DNA from: Adiantum capillus-veneris
Taxonomy: Eukaryota; Streptophyta; Polypodiopsida; Polypodiales; Pteridaceae
Direction of reading: 5' to 3'
Assembly: GCA_014529385.2 (NCBI GenBank)
Contig: CM043945.1
Span: 4,622,312-4,686,311 of the forward strand
Length of the DNA: 64,000 nt
This document shows, piece after piece, positions 28,228-39,573 of the stretch (its first letter is position 1; every line of letters begins with the position of its first letter). Both the position numbers and the translations under genes were made by a program. The notes beneath the pieces were generated by a model. It saw nothing but the letters and a program-made list of their open reading frames with translations. It was not told the DNA's origin and searched no databases.

Positions 28228-29569
28228 CACTAGGTTGGTAACCTAACAGGACATAAAAGTGTCCTTTCAGGGTTTTGAAAAAAACCTCCAAAACCATAGT
28301 AGATCTACTCATTTTGTAAAATCCTTTCATGAGGTTATAGTTCAAGGCCTACTATACATGGAAAAAATAAGAAACATGTAAAATTTCTCATCTTTTGGTC
28401 ACGCCAAGCCTCCAAAGTTGATGGACCAATACATTTTCATCAAAACAGTCATTTCTTACGTTTTGTTGCATAAAAATAAGATTAGGGATTTTTGTAGGAC
28501 TTGGGATAAATTCCCTAGTTAACTTCAATGGGTTGGTGATCAGAAGATATGATTGCTTCTCACTCACTATTTTTTGTTTTGCCAAAAGAAATAGGTACAA
28601 AAAAGTTGAATTTTTACGATTCTGCAAACCTATCATCAAAGTTTCTATAGCCACGCTCAATACAAATAATATATGCATGTTTTCTTAGTTACCTATTGTC
28701 CTTTAGGTTCATAAGGAGCCATGGAGCATGTCCAAAGAATAATACATCTCGTACCAAGGGGAATCTTGGGGACAAAGATGAAGTGCTAAATACAGCAAAC
28801 ATGAAAAAACTGGGTTCAACATTATGAGTTGTAGAATCCCATGATAAAAACTATTCAATATCTAGCCAAATTTGATCCTTATGACTAGATATGGTTACTA
28901 CCTACAAAATGCATGTAGTTGTCACAAGAAACTAACAATATTGAAAAAGTTATACTTCATATACTAGAATGTTTCGTTTTCTTCTATAATTGAAAAAATC
29001 AACCATCGTTGTCTACTATGAAAAATAGGGTATTAGGTGCCCCAAAACTCAAGGAATATTAGCTTTATGTTACAATATGCGATATAGAAAATAAAAACTG
29101 CATTTGGATATCATGAAAGCCACCAAAAAAATCATAGAAGAGCTAAAATTGGCTAAAAAACAGGATTTGACAATTTTTGTAATTTGGTCATAACTTACAA
29201 CTTTAACATTTATTTCTCCCTAGAAGCATCAGGACATGTTGAGGACTACTAAAGATAGTTCTCTAGCATTATAGACCTCACAAACATGAATTCTAGAGTG
29301 GTATAGTTGCAAAAAGTTGAAAAAAGCCAAAAATAGGACCCGTTTTTTCACACAGTTTAGGTTGTGAAATGTTGTGCAAGCACAAGGTTAAAGATGGAAC
29401 TGATATTCCAAAAAAATGTCGAGTTTTTTTCAGCTCATTAGACAACCTTCTAGATAGATAGCACCTCAAAACCCATTTTGAAACTCTTGACATAATTCAA
29501 GAAAAATGGTCACTTAACAGGACATAAAAGTGTCCCAGGACATAAAAGTGTCCCATTACCAACCTAGTG
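28228..29569. mobile_element. CACTA-like non-autonomous TIR element
   Basis: Inverted termini CACTAGGTTGGTAA (28228-28241) and its complement (29556-29569) enclose 1.34 kb without a transposase frame. Subterminal palindromes GGACATAAAAGTGTCC occur once on the left (28249-28264) and twice on the right (29520-29535 and 29538-29553), as in CACTA/En-Spm subterminal repeats. The flanking triplets are TAA and TTA, an imperfect 3-bp target duplication. Another TIR superfamily is possible. Confidence 0.65.
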
Positions 29570-31755
29570 TTAACATGCAATCTCAAAAAGCGAGAAAAGG
29601 GCTATGATGGTTGTGACATCGTGGCACGCCCTATTTTGAGAACTCTTTGTGAGTGGTTTTGTGCATGCACCAGATACCTTATTCTTTGTTTGCGCTATGT
29701 GCAGGGTTTTTACACTGCTGCATTTTTGTGTTTTTCTTTTCTCCTGTGTGCCTTCGCCACCATGAAGGCTTCTTTGCTTTAGTGCATTGCTTTCACTCTT
29801 GTGCAGCAGCTAGCTCTAAGATCGGTGGACACATGGTTGCAGGATTTGCGGCTGCGTGTCTTTGCCAACCTCAATTGGCAGGGTATCCCTGTTCACCCGC
29901 AGGCTACAACTTTGATCAAGCAGTTAGCTCTTGGTGATATGGTGCAAGTAAAAAATTAGCAGATTCACTTAGCAACAGCTGAAACAATTTCAAGGTGCTA
30001 TTGCGTGCCTAGCAATGGCGTTGTGCGTGCTTCACACATTATTCTTGCTACAGAGGCAAAGCTGGAGTTTGGTTTGAAGGTGAAGGGAAAATACACACTG
30101 ATGCAGCAATAAGAGATGGGTATTGTTGGTTCTTGGAAGCAATTTGGTTGCAAGCCAAAACGTACATCATTTTTGCTAAAGCACGTAATGTATTGCATTC
30201 AACCAACTTTGGGCCAGTGGCTTGGGTAGCGATAGTCAGGGAAAGATTTTGCCAGAATGTCAACGAGTGGTAGGGTAGATGGGGTGCAGTACCCGAACAA
30301 ATACCAAGGTAGGGAAACTTCTCACATTGGTGTTTCCCTTACAGGAAGTTTTTCCTCTTGCCCTTCACCCTTTGTGCCACTTTGAGGATGATAGATTTCT
30401 CGCCTGCAACACCACGCAGTTGGCACAGGCTCTCAGTTCCGTGCCTGTTGAGAATTTGTCTCATGCCCCTTATCGAGTATCGGATGTAGCTGGTGCTTCT
30501 ACTACAGTGGTAGCCTCTATTTCACAGGAGATGGCCAATGTAGGGACATCAAGCCAAAATCAAGGATGGGAGGAAGTCTTGGTTTCCACACCACCTCCTG
30601 CTCCGATGTTGTCTCTAGTCAGAGGCCGAATATCAGAGGATTCCGCAGTTACGTGTTGGTGTTGAAGAATGAAGGAGCGGGCTACAACTTTAAATCTAGA
30701 GGGAACTGGCTCTGTGGGTGTAGACACTTCCTGGAAACCAGAAAACCTCGATGCTAATCGGGTAGCTACAAATGCAGTGGGAACCAATCCAATCCCTCTA
30801 CCTTGGGAAACTCATACCGCAAATCCCTCGGATCAGCTCCAATTGTGCGGAACCTTTTTGCAATGCATGGTGGATTCCTTGCGGTCCGTTTGGTGAGCAC
30901 CAAAAATTGAGGCATGAGTCATCAAGCTCAGATCGCAGGTGACTACCTTGCAGGCTCGCAATGAGCAACCAACTCAACAACTCGTGGTGAGCTAGCCTGA
31001 GCCGCCTAGTAATGACAGAGGTAAGAGCATTGTCCAAGAAGGTTTTGATATTTTTGATTGGGTGAAATCTACAGAAGAATGTGTTAAATCCCAAGCCCAT
31101 GCTCTCTCGTTTGCAGCGAGTCATTCACTGTCTTTGTAGGGAGCGGTGCAGAGTCTATTTTTGAGTGGAGACACTGGCTCATTCTTTTCCACTCAGTCTC
31201 CCACCATGTCCACCTTTTTGGCATGCTCTAAATGGATATTTGGCTTGGTATTACCCTATTCATACCCCTCTTGCCCCTTTACCACAGGCCCCTCAGTTTG
31301 TTTTCTTGCCAACGCAATTCATTCCACGTGAACCTTGGCCAGAGAAGTCTGAGATAGATCCACAGTTGCTGGCGGAGGTTTATAGGGCCCATCGGCAAGA
31401 TTTTTTGGGATTCGGCTACATCGACATTTCGTCCTCACCGGAGCGCAAAGAGGAGCAGCAATTGGAGCCTCTGACATGGAGAGGTTAAAGCTGTGGGTTT
31501 GTGCAATCCACCATGCGTGCTAGGTGTTACAGCATAACCTGCACGTTGAGGTCCAGCGGATGTCCGAACATTGTGGACTAGGACTTCATGTGGCTTTGGA
31601 CAATTCTTCATGGGATATCATGGGACAGGACGGGATTTTGCACCGTTCACGATCTGCACTGGAGCAACGGGTGTATTTGGGGGAGCATACCAGTCTTTGT
31701 GGATATCTCTCAAGAAATCAATATATCATTCTCATGTAATTCTGTCTTCTGTTAC
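29570..31755. other. Unrecognised stretch between the CACTA-like element and S2
   Basis: About 2.2 kb with short open pieces on the plus strand, such as 30279-30665 and 31165-31488 (Pro-, Ser- and Trp-rich). None shows a motif I recognise, and stops are frequent. It may be an old transposon or a decayed gene. It is interrupted by S2 at 31756. Confidence 0.4.
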
Positions 31756-31760
31756 ATATC

Positions 31761-32480
31761 TGTTTGAGAACAGATCAAACGGGCGCCCAATTGGTCGGAC
31801 ACGTAGCTAGACACCACATTTGTACTCTATTAGTTTTCTGAGCTAGTGTACAGTAATACTCCGTGTAAATCCTGATTACAGAGTAGTGGATCAATCCCGT
31901 GAGTTGTAATTATGTCATGACATTTGTAAAGGTCCGTATGAGCCGGCCACTGGCCATTTAGAATGCCCTAGGTATAAAGGTCAATAATCTTAATGTGAAA
32001 GGAGGCTTATCTTTAGAAGAAGTGGGAGCTCAAAAAACGTACGCTCAAGCTACGAGCTGCTCCAATTTGTAATCGATGCAACTAATGAATGGGTAACTTA
32101 GTTTTCAAATCCAAAAGTTGCATTGTGTTCCTCTCTCTTTGCTCTTTAATTTAAGTGTAAGCATTGTCAGTTTTGTTGTGGTTCGTGACAACGCGTCTCT
32201 GAGCTATAATTGCAGATTTGAGTGCTTAAATCGCTGTTTTTAGTCATTTTGACCATAGGAGAGTGTTCTTAGACCATAGGACGACAGTTCTGGATAGTTC
32301 TGTTGTAGTTTTTAGGACCTTTTTCATGATGGATCGTGATTTTGGTACCTTGTTGGATTGTGACCAGACTTGCTAGGATAGTGCCCCTAGGTGTCCTAGA
32401 CCTCCTCCTAAAGTTTCCTTGCATTTCGAGTCCATTCGAGTGCCGAAATGGTGTGATGACCTAGAGCTGTGAGAAAGGAC
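31761..32480 (+). mobile_element. S2: solo LTR, left part (split by R4)
   Basis: Starts TGTTTGAGAACAG after ATATC (31756-31760) and continues at 51533. It resembles the R5 LTR in order: TGTAAAGGTCC, GCCGGCCACT, TATAAAG at 31973-31979, TTGCATTGTGTTCCTCT, AAATCGCTGTTTT. There is no PBS or internal region on either side, so it is a solo LTR left after recombination. Confidence 0.88.
32476..32480. repeat. Target-site duplication of R4, left copy
   Basis: AGGAC, repeated at 51533-51537. The target lies inside S2. Confidence 0.95.
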
Positions 32481-33104
32481 TGTTAAGGCGGTTACGCCGC
32501 TAGCGGAAGCTAAATAGCGAGAACTCAACCAACAACAGAATTTGTCAGACGAGGAAGGAGCTTGACCCGCAGACGTATGGAAACAACTAGGTGGGTATCA
32601 AATCACCTACTTGACCTTCTAATGACAATCACTACTAAGGAAATCAAATCTAAGTTCTAAAATACGCAAGTGACTGAAATCCGTACTACGAACGAATGCT
32701 ATACGAAACAAGATCTAGAATCATTGAATCGATCTCAAACTTAAGGGGAAGTCTATACACTAGGTAAGAACAACACCCTAAAGACTTGAACTGCAAACTC
32801 AACCTATAACCACTTCGTGCGGTAAACGCGTATGGAGACAGGCCGAAATATACAAGTGACCGAAACTTGACCCCGATGGTACTAATGTGTAGCTCTACTC
32901 GTTGTGGTTCTATAGATATGCTGCACGCTAAATTCCGACACACGAGTTGGAAGAAAACTCACACCGAAGCTCGTAGGAACTTACCACACATAGAAGCCGA
33001 TAGCGCGCACTCTTGGTATCTGTGCGTAGCTCTCGCCGTTGCTAACACAATGGCGGTGTCGCTTCTCCAATGGCGGCTCCGTAGCTCGTGTAGCAAGTAG
33101 ATAA

Positions 33105-33139
<35 letters not shown>

Positions 33140-33423
33140 ACACAGTCACGGTGCTCAAAAACTCACTTTGATTAATAATCTCCCCCTTAGGTTACAAAAA
33201 CTTTGGCTTATATACCTCAGCCTTGGAGGTGAGAACATCTCTAACTAATTACATCAACAAGTGAAATTACTTCGGGATTACAAGCTGGAAACTCAATTGA
33301 GTCCCGTTACTTAATGAATGGCTCAAATCAAAATTAATGTCGGAAAGACATTTATTACAATCAATGGTTACAAAATGATGAGTGTGAGCAAAAATGTGGG
33401 TGTGATCGTCTGCTGGCTCAACA
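32481..33423 (-). repeat. R4 3' LTR
   Basis: 943 bp, TGTTGAGCC to CTTAACA on the minus strand. A CT run at about 33103-33138, longer than in the other LTR, explains most of the length difference. A half-copy of the R4 palindrome, ACGCGTATG, is at 32826-32834. The 77-codon frame inside, also present in the other LTR, is not taken as a gene. Confidence 0.95.
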
Positions 33424-33458
33424 CTCCCCCCCCCCGCGTTCATGTCGTCCCTGACATG
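33424..33458 (-). promoter_or_regulatory. R4 polypurine tract and stem-loop
   Basis: On the minus strand a run of about eleven G ending AG abuts the LTR. Upstream, CATGTC/GACATG arms (33441-33458) enclose AGGGAC, a perfect 6-bp stem. Confidence 0.85.
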
Positions 33459-33472
33459 ACTTTTATGCTTGG

Positions 33473-36400
33473 TCAATAAAGTCCTGTCGTCTTGAGCATC
33501 TGCAAATGTGATTCGTATCGTAGGTTGCCGATGGTCAAGGTTGGGCCGAATATTTTGCTTTCGTGGGTGAAAAAGCCGGTGTAGAAAGTTTCTTCGAATG
33601 TTTGCATGTGGAAGCTAGGCAAAAACATAATCCTTTGGTATAGGAGGTGTAACACTTTTGGAGAAGGCTGCAATGAAAGATCGTACATCATATCAGACAC
33701 CGTGTCGGCCGTCGATAGTAGACTTGAGGTCGTGGCTTTATCTGGCGCGAGAACTTCAATGCAAGCTAAGAGAGTCCTGCAGATTTTCTTGAGCATCTGA
33801 CATGAAAGGTCAGGAGAGCCAGTAAAGAGCTTGATGGTGCCCGTTAGGGTTTTCACCATGTAGGCTTTACCTATTCTCTCTCCTGCCTTTGGTCTTGACA
33901 TCCTGGGATAATTAAGCCAATTTGGCTTCTTTTCTGCAATACTGCCATGCTCTTTCCAGTTTCTGACTCTTGGCACCGGGCAGAAGGTTGCATCCTCCCG
34001 GATCTCCTTTGGTGCCTCCACCAAGTAGATGAGGTAGGCTGGGTATTTGTTCAGCCAACCTTTCCTCCATCTAGGTTGTGAATCTACTATCTTCTTTGAT
34101 TGTTCCTCCTTTGTGATGTCGCCTTCGTAAAGAGCGACATAATGCTCTCCTTCTAGTCTCTTTTTCGTCTTTAGCACTTCAAATTTCATCAAAGGGAAAG
34201 GCAGGCTGGGTTGCATCCATTGTTCATGGAGCACTTTTGTGTCTAGTCCCTGAAGCCGAATGGAGATTAGGAGTCTCCTCTCCCATTCCATTTCCGCCTT
34301 GGCACTCTCCTCTGCTGAGTTTTCTATTTGGTCATGGAGCCTTTGTTCTTCTTCTTCAGAGATTCTTGAAGTCGAGGCCACCTCTTGAGCTGGGGCTGGA
34401 TCTTCAATTGTGGTTGCCTCTCTAGTTTCTGGTAGCTCTATGGCTGCTCCACCTGATTCTTCGTGTGGTGTCTCTGTCTCTCTTCTTTGTTGCTCTTGTA
34501 GATCTTGGAGCTGTTTGCGGAGGGCCTCATTCTCTGTCCGTAGTGTTTGATTTTCTAATGTGAGCCTCTCCTCTGCGGCCAATGATCCCGCCGCAATGTG
34601 CAACCTTTGCACTTGCTCTAATCTTAGATCTCTTTGTAAGCTTCGGACCTGGTCTTCCAAAACTGGTACGATAGCTCCCTCTTGTTCAGTTCTTGCTCTG
34701 CTAGCTCTAGGGGTAGACCTGAGTCTAGTGATTGTTCTTTCTTGGAGCTCGACTCTTTCCCTTAGCTCAATGAGCTCATCCTTAGCCACCTCCAACTCAT
34801 CCTCTATATGCTCCCTTGCTTCTTGTGCACTTGTTACTTCTCTTGAAGCCTCGGCTAGTTGGAGTATCAAGCCGTCTCTCTCGTTTTCCGCGTCATAGAG
34901 TGATGCTTTATGACTTTTAGATTCAGTCATAGCATTCTCTAAATTTCCCTGCAACTCCGCTTCCCTTTGTTTGGCTGTCTCAATCTCTACTTCCTTTGCC
35001 TTGTACCTTTCTTTTATCTTGCTGAGCAATTCATGCACCATGTGCATGTCTTTTTCATCATCACCTGTCAACTCTAAAGCTCTTTCCGCCACCACCTCCA
35101 CTGGCTTTGGCTCTTCTAGTATTTTTGGTTCGTCCAGTTTCTCTTCACTTTCTTGTTTACTCTTTGTCTTTTTCTCCGTCCCTCTCCGTTCATCTTATTT
35201 TTGTAGGGTGATCCCATAAACTGCCTCAAGGGCATCTTCTTCAGTGTATCCTATCTCTACCAGATCCTCATAATCATTTCTCTTTTGCTGAACTGGATCT
35301 ATCTTCTTTTCTTTGGTCTTGGCTTTTGGCTTTTCCAAAACATCTGTGTCCACCTCTACTGTGGTCTCTTCCACAATTTTTTTCGTCTTCTTCGGGCTTG
35401 GTACATCAGTCATAGAGGGATGTTTGTCCTCAGCTTCCTTGGCTTTCCCTTTGTCGGCTTGCCCATCTTTCTCTTGAGGCTTAGTAGACCCATCTACTTT
35501 CCTTTTCCCCTTGTCGTCCTTTTTCAGCTCAGCTTTTAATTGATGTACCTCCTCTTCAGTGTATGGCTCGACAGGTTGCTGCTCCAAAATAGCCTCTGAC
35601 TCCTCATAAGCTTTAATATATTGATCGTATTGATCAATGTGTGGACTGGCCGAGCTAGTTCAGACTTTAGTGGGGTCTGGCACCCACTTTTCTTCAAAGT
35701 CACCCTTTAGAGCTCTTTCCGCTCTAAACTGATCCACTAATCTCTCCATTCTTGCCGCTTTCTGACTTTTGGTTTGCTTGGGAGTAACCTTCTTCTTTAC
35801 TTTCTTCTTAAGTGGCTCGTCCACATCCTCTTCAGGTTCTGAAACTACTTCTAGTTTCCGGCGTGCTCTTGTGGATGCCCTCTTGGATGCTTCGGGCTGT
35901 TCTTCCTCCTCGTCGGCTTCTCTAAGCCACTCATTCTGGGAGGGAGCCTTTGGCCACTAATCTCTAGCTCCAATAGCTTCATAAGCTATTCTTGTCAGAA
36001 TTTTCACTCCTCCTATGTATTTTGGCTTCTCGTTGTGCATGGCAATTACTTGCTCGTGGATGTGTTGAGCGTAATTCACCTCTTTTGGCATATTGCTCTT
36101 TAATGCCCATGTGATGGTGGTCGCAATGGCATGGGGTGGTGTCGTATACTTTTGCGGTCTTTTACTGCAAACATGAAGAAATTGGTTGTACAGTCGGCAA
36201 AGGGCTGCCGCTCTTGGGTCCTTCATATCTCCATAGGTCGCATTCTGTTTCTTGGGCCCATAGACCTCTATGGCCTCCCTTCTTTCCCTGACTGAGCTCC
36301 CTTTGTTGTGCAGCTTCAATGCGTCTGCAATTAGCTGTGGAGTGATTTGTACTTCTACCTTCTCTCCATCCATGGCTGTCAATGTGGCTTTTCCATCCTT

Positions 36401-36748
36401 CTGAATGGATGTTGCCAACTCGTACACTCTTCTTGTATCCACACCTGATGGTCTCGAGGTGAAGAAACTATGCAAGTCTGCCCTTTCCAGGTACCTGCTG
36501 ATGTCTTCTGACCTGCTATAATCTACCAATTCCTATGGGATCATCGGTACATCCACCGCTTGCCCTTGAGGATCTCTGAAAGTCCCCTGGTAGATCTTTA
36601 TTCCCTCTTTCTCCAATACTGCTTCCTCCACCCAAGTTTTGGTTGGCTTGAGGGTTTCTACTGGAATGTCAAATGGTTCTGCTTCTGCAATAACATCTTT
36701 GATTGTCGGTCTTTTTCTCTTCGTTGCCGATGACTTGGTGGAATCCAT
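33473..36748 (-). pseudogene. R4 ORF3 (about 1,090 codons, four in-frame stops)
   Basis: One reading frame runs from 36748 to 33473 with four stops (TAG 36533, TAG 35957, TGA near 35657, TAA 35195) and no frameshift. In order: a short Lys-rich start; a conserved helical region (about residues 70-265) containing RVYELATSIQKDG, VEVQITPQLIADALKLHN and KYTTPPHAIATT; a highly charged Lys/Glu region with KWVPDP; a long coiled coil (about 550-780) with leucine-spaced heptads; and a C-terminal domain with RWRKGWLNKYPAYLIYLVEA and LPSFHMQTFEETFYTGFF. No signal peptide or membrane segment is evident, so this is not an obvious envelope protein. R1 has a homologue. Its function is unknown. Confidence 0.8.
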
Positions 36749-36915
36749 GGATCCTGTAACTCCAATTTCAGAAGTTAGTGTCTTTTTAGTACTGAAAACC
36801 GAAATGAAGCTTTTAACTATCCAAATGACTTGAAAATTGAAACATGAGCTATTCAGGGCCTAAGGATGCAAGGTAGGTGAAAAAATATGCAAAATGGGCT
36901 CAAAATCATGCTGGA

Positions 36916-36937
36916 GACATCATACGCGTATGATGTC
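36916..36937. repeat. R4 palindrome, spacer copy 1
   Basis: A perfect 22-bp palindrome with half-site GACATCATACG; with the flanking A and T it is 24 bp. Confidence 0.95.
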
Positions 36938-37198
36938 TTTTGTGTCAAAATGACTTCATATTGGTTGTGCTTGTAGCTGATAGTGTATACATGATTATCA
37001 CATGCTTGGATTTGAGTTTGGATCCCATATGGTCAAGTTTTGGCCAATTTAGTCCAGTTCTGGCTCTTGGCAAAATTTTGAAAGGGAATTGGATTTTATG
37101 ATCCAAATTGGATAAAACTTGGTGGTTCACTTTCAAATGGCATGTAGATCACTTCTGTTTGGTGGTTGAAGCCCTGAGGTGCCAAAATCACATAGTGA

Positions 37199-37220
37199 GA
37201 CGTCATACGTGTATGATGTT
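37199..37220. repeat. R4 palindrome, spacer copy 2
   Basis: The same motif with ACGTGT at the centre and changes in the outer arms (GACGTC...GATGTT). Confidence 0.85.
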
Positions 37221-37333
37221 TTTTAGTGTATTTTTGGACCAAATTTCTCTATAAGCTTGGATTTGGCTTTAGATAGGCTTATTCAGTGGATTTATGAAGT
37301 TTGGATAGATTTTGGGCTAAAAATGGCTCTGGA

Positions 37334-37355
37334 GACATCATATGCGTATGATGTC
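37334..37355. repeat. R4 palindrome, spacer copy 3
   Basis: The same motif with centre ATGCGT, one transition from the perfect form. Confidence 0.92.
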
Positions 37356-37618
37356 TTTTTCATCAATTTTGCATGGGATTGGTTCTGTGGACTCCCCATG
37401 TACTAGTGAAGGACTGTTCCTACTCAAATTTTGGTTTGGACTTGAGTATGTTGGATTTGGGCCTAAAATAGGCTTTAGGTGAAGGATTTTCCCTCAATTG
37501 GGCTAATGGGGTGATCCTCTTGACCAAATGGTTCCAAATTTCATATGTAGCATGTATTAGAGATATATAATGGATGTATGATGACAAATGAGCAGTTTTG
37601 GCTCTGTAAGTGCAAATA

Positions 37619-37640
37619 GACATCATACGTGTATGATGTC
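37619..37640. repeat. R4 palindrome, spacer copy 4
   Basis: The same motif with centre ACGTGT, one transition from the perfect form. Confidence 0.92.
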
Positions 37641-37902
37641 TTTTGTGTCAAAATGGTGCTTTTTGGTTCTAGATAGCTTGTAGATGTGTTTAACAACAAT
37701 CCTACAAAGTTTCAATGAGTTTGGAGTTATTTTGACAAAATTAGGACCAAAAATCAATTTTATGGCCTACTTTGCGTCTTTTTGATTTTCCTTGGGTTTT
37801 CTAACTCCAATTCTCATGATACTTGGTTCATAGGATGTGATTAACATGTGGAATGAGGCTATGCACTCAAATGTTGAAATGGATGTGAAATTCATGCTGT
37901 GA

Positions 37903-37924
37903 GACATCATACGCGTATGATGTC
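37903..37924. repeat. R4 palindrome, spacer copy 5
   Basis: A perfect 22-bp copy, as in copy 1. Confidence 0.95.
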
Positions 37925-39573
37925 TTTTCTTGAAATGTTGGTCTTTTTGTGCAAAGAATGCTTTGTGCTAGTGCCCTAAGCCCTGCTAACTAGTTTTCAA
38001 CTTAAAAAGTCATCAGTTTAGCTAAAAAGTCCCCTTATAGGCATTTCAGTCTCCGAAGTCGTCTTTTTGCCTTGGAGTTGAATTTCTTCAACTTTTCTTC
38101 TCGAGAGTTGCATTTCCATCTCATTGGATATATTGTGAAGCCATCTATTTGGTTGAACTTGACTTTGGCTCCCCGTTCTCCATCTTTCTCCCTTTGGTTG
38201 CCCGAAAGCGTCTTTTTCACCATCGGTAAGTGAATCAGCTTTCTTTTGGGTTTTGCTTGCAAACATAAGTCATCGATAGTTACTTGAAGCTGCTTGTGAA
38301 GTTTCATTTCATTCGGTCGTCAATTTCAGCCGTTATGCCAAAATGACGCTTTGTGTGTCCGTAGCCAAATCGGTTGTTCCGACCTACTTTTTGTGATTCA
38401 AACTTGGAGATATTCTATGGTTGCATTGTCCTTGATGTGGTTGAACTTCCTGTGAAGTTTCGTGTTGTTTCGACAACTTTTTCCTGTTTGCCTCTTGCAG
38501 GCTTTGTTGACCTAGGGTTTTTCCAGTCGTTCTTTCTCGAGCTTTGAGTGTTAGAAACCCATCTTCTATACTAGGGTAACCCACCTATAAGTTCTTGCAA
38601 GGTTTGGTTAGGCGGTTGTGCCACTACCTAGCATTCTACCCCATTCCCTGTCTGCTCTTGTTTCTTGGTTTTGGTCAGTTTTCGCGACAAAAGTTAATGA
38701 TAAGCATCAAAAGCTTATGGCAACGAGTCTACCTCTCATGTCTGGTGTCCTCTGAGCTCTCGTGGAAGTCGTTGAAGGTCGTAGAAGATCTGTGCTCCTG
38801 TGGCTCTCTGCTCTTCTCCAAGAAGGTAATAGTGTGAATGAGCTTGAAAGTGATGTGAAAAATACTTGACTTCGGACTTCCCGGTTCACTTGCCACCAAA
38901 TTTGTCATGTTCTCCTATCTCGTTGTGAGATGCGCTTTAGGATGTGAAATTTCCCAAATCGGACTCCGTTTGACCTGTTTTCTTAGAATTCCGTCCACTT
39001 GCCAAAATTCTGCCGTTTCGGACTTTCCGCAACTTTTTCAGAATTGTACCCAATTTTTACCATGGGTTGCCCTTGTCATTAGGACCATCACCGTCTATTC
39101 TTTTCTTTTTTCCGATCTCATTTCACCTGCTTTTTTCTTATTTTTCTTTTACTTTTATTAAGAAAATCATAAAAAATAAAGGAAAATAGCAAATTGAAGC
39201 CAAAAAATTCCAAACATACACAATAAATAGCTGGTAATCCTGTGTATATGAATATACACTTATTTGTGATTTCTGGACTTGGATTACCACTTTTTTCCAC
39301 TTTTTAGCTCCAAAAACACTCTTATTTAGTGATATTTACACGTCTAGAGACCCAAATTCATCATTTGATCTCTTCTTGTTACAAAACAAGGTATATAAGG
39401 GCATAGAAATTATCAATATCCGCAATCAAACATAAAAATTGCAAAATCATGTAAGACACTGCCCTTGTAATATAATTTTTGTTTTTCTTTGTTTTTTTGT
39501 CGCTTGTAGCTGCATTGTAGCTCCTGTATACCTGTATACCTCCCCCCCTCCTAGTCTGAGTCCTCCCGGACGA

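Larger units (their letters stand above)
36749..39573 (-). other. R4 spacer between pol tail and ORF3, with five palindromes
   Basis: 2.8 kb without a convincing gene. Five copies of the R4 palindrome lie at 36916, 37199, 37334, 37619 and 37903, spaced 283, 135, 285 and 284 bp, suggesting an old tandem repeat of about 284 bp. Copies 1 and 4 share the next 15 bases, TTTTGTGTCAAAATG. The right half (38000-39570) holds short frames only. Confidence 0.75.

Noticed and set aside
32867-33100. 77-codon plus-strand frame (also 50990-51223)
   Set aside because: It lies in both R4 LTRs, antisense to R4, and shows no motif.
33473-35101. Retroviral envelope gene
   Set aside because: Position fits, but no signal peptide, hydrophobic fusion stretch or membrane anchor is visible; the protein is mostly coiled coil.
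36916-36942. Intrinsic terminator (palindrome followed by TTTT)
   Set aside because: The T-run is on the plus strand while R4 is transcribed from the minus strand, and plant Pol II does not use such terminators.
36916-37924. CRISPR-like regular repeats
   Set aside because: The repeats are perfect palindromes spaced 124-288 bp in a plant retrotransposon. There is no spacer of uniform 30-40 bp and no cas gene.
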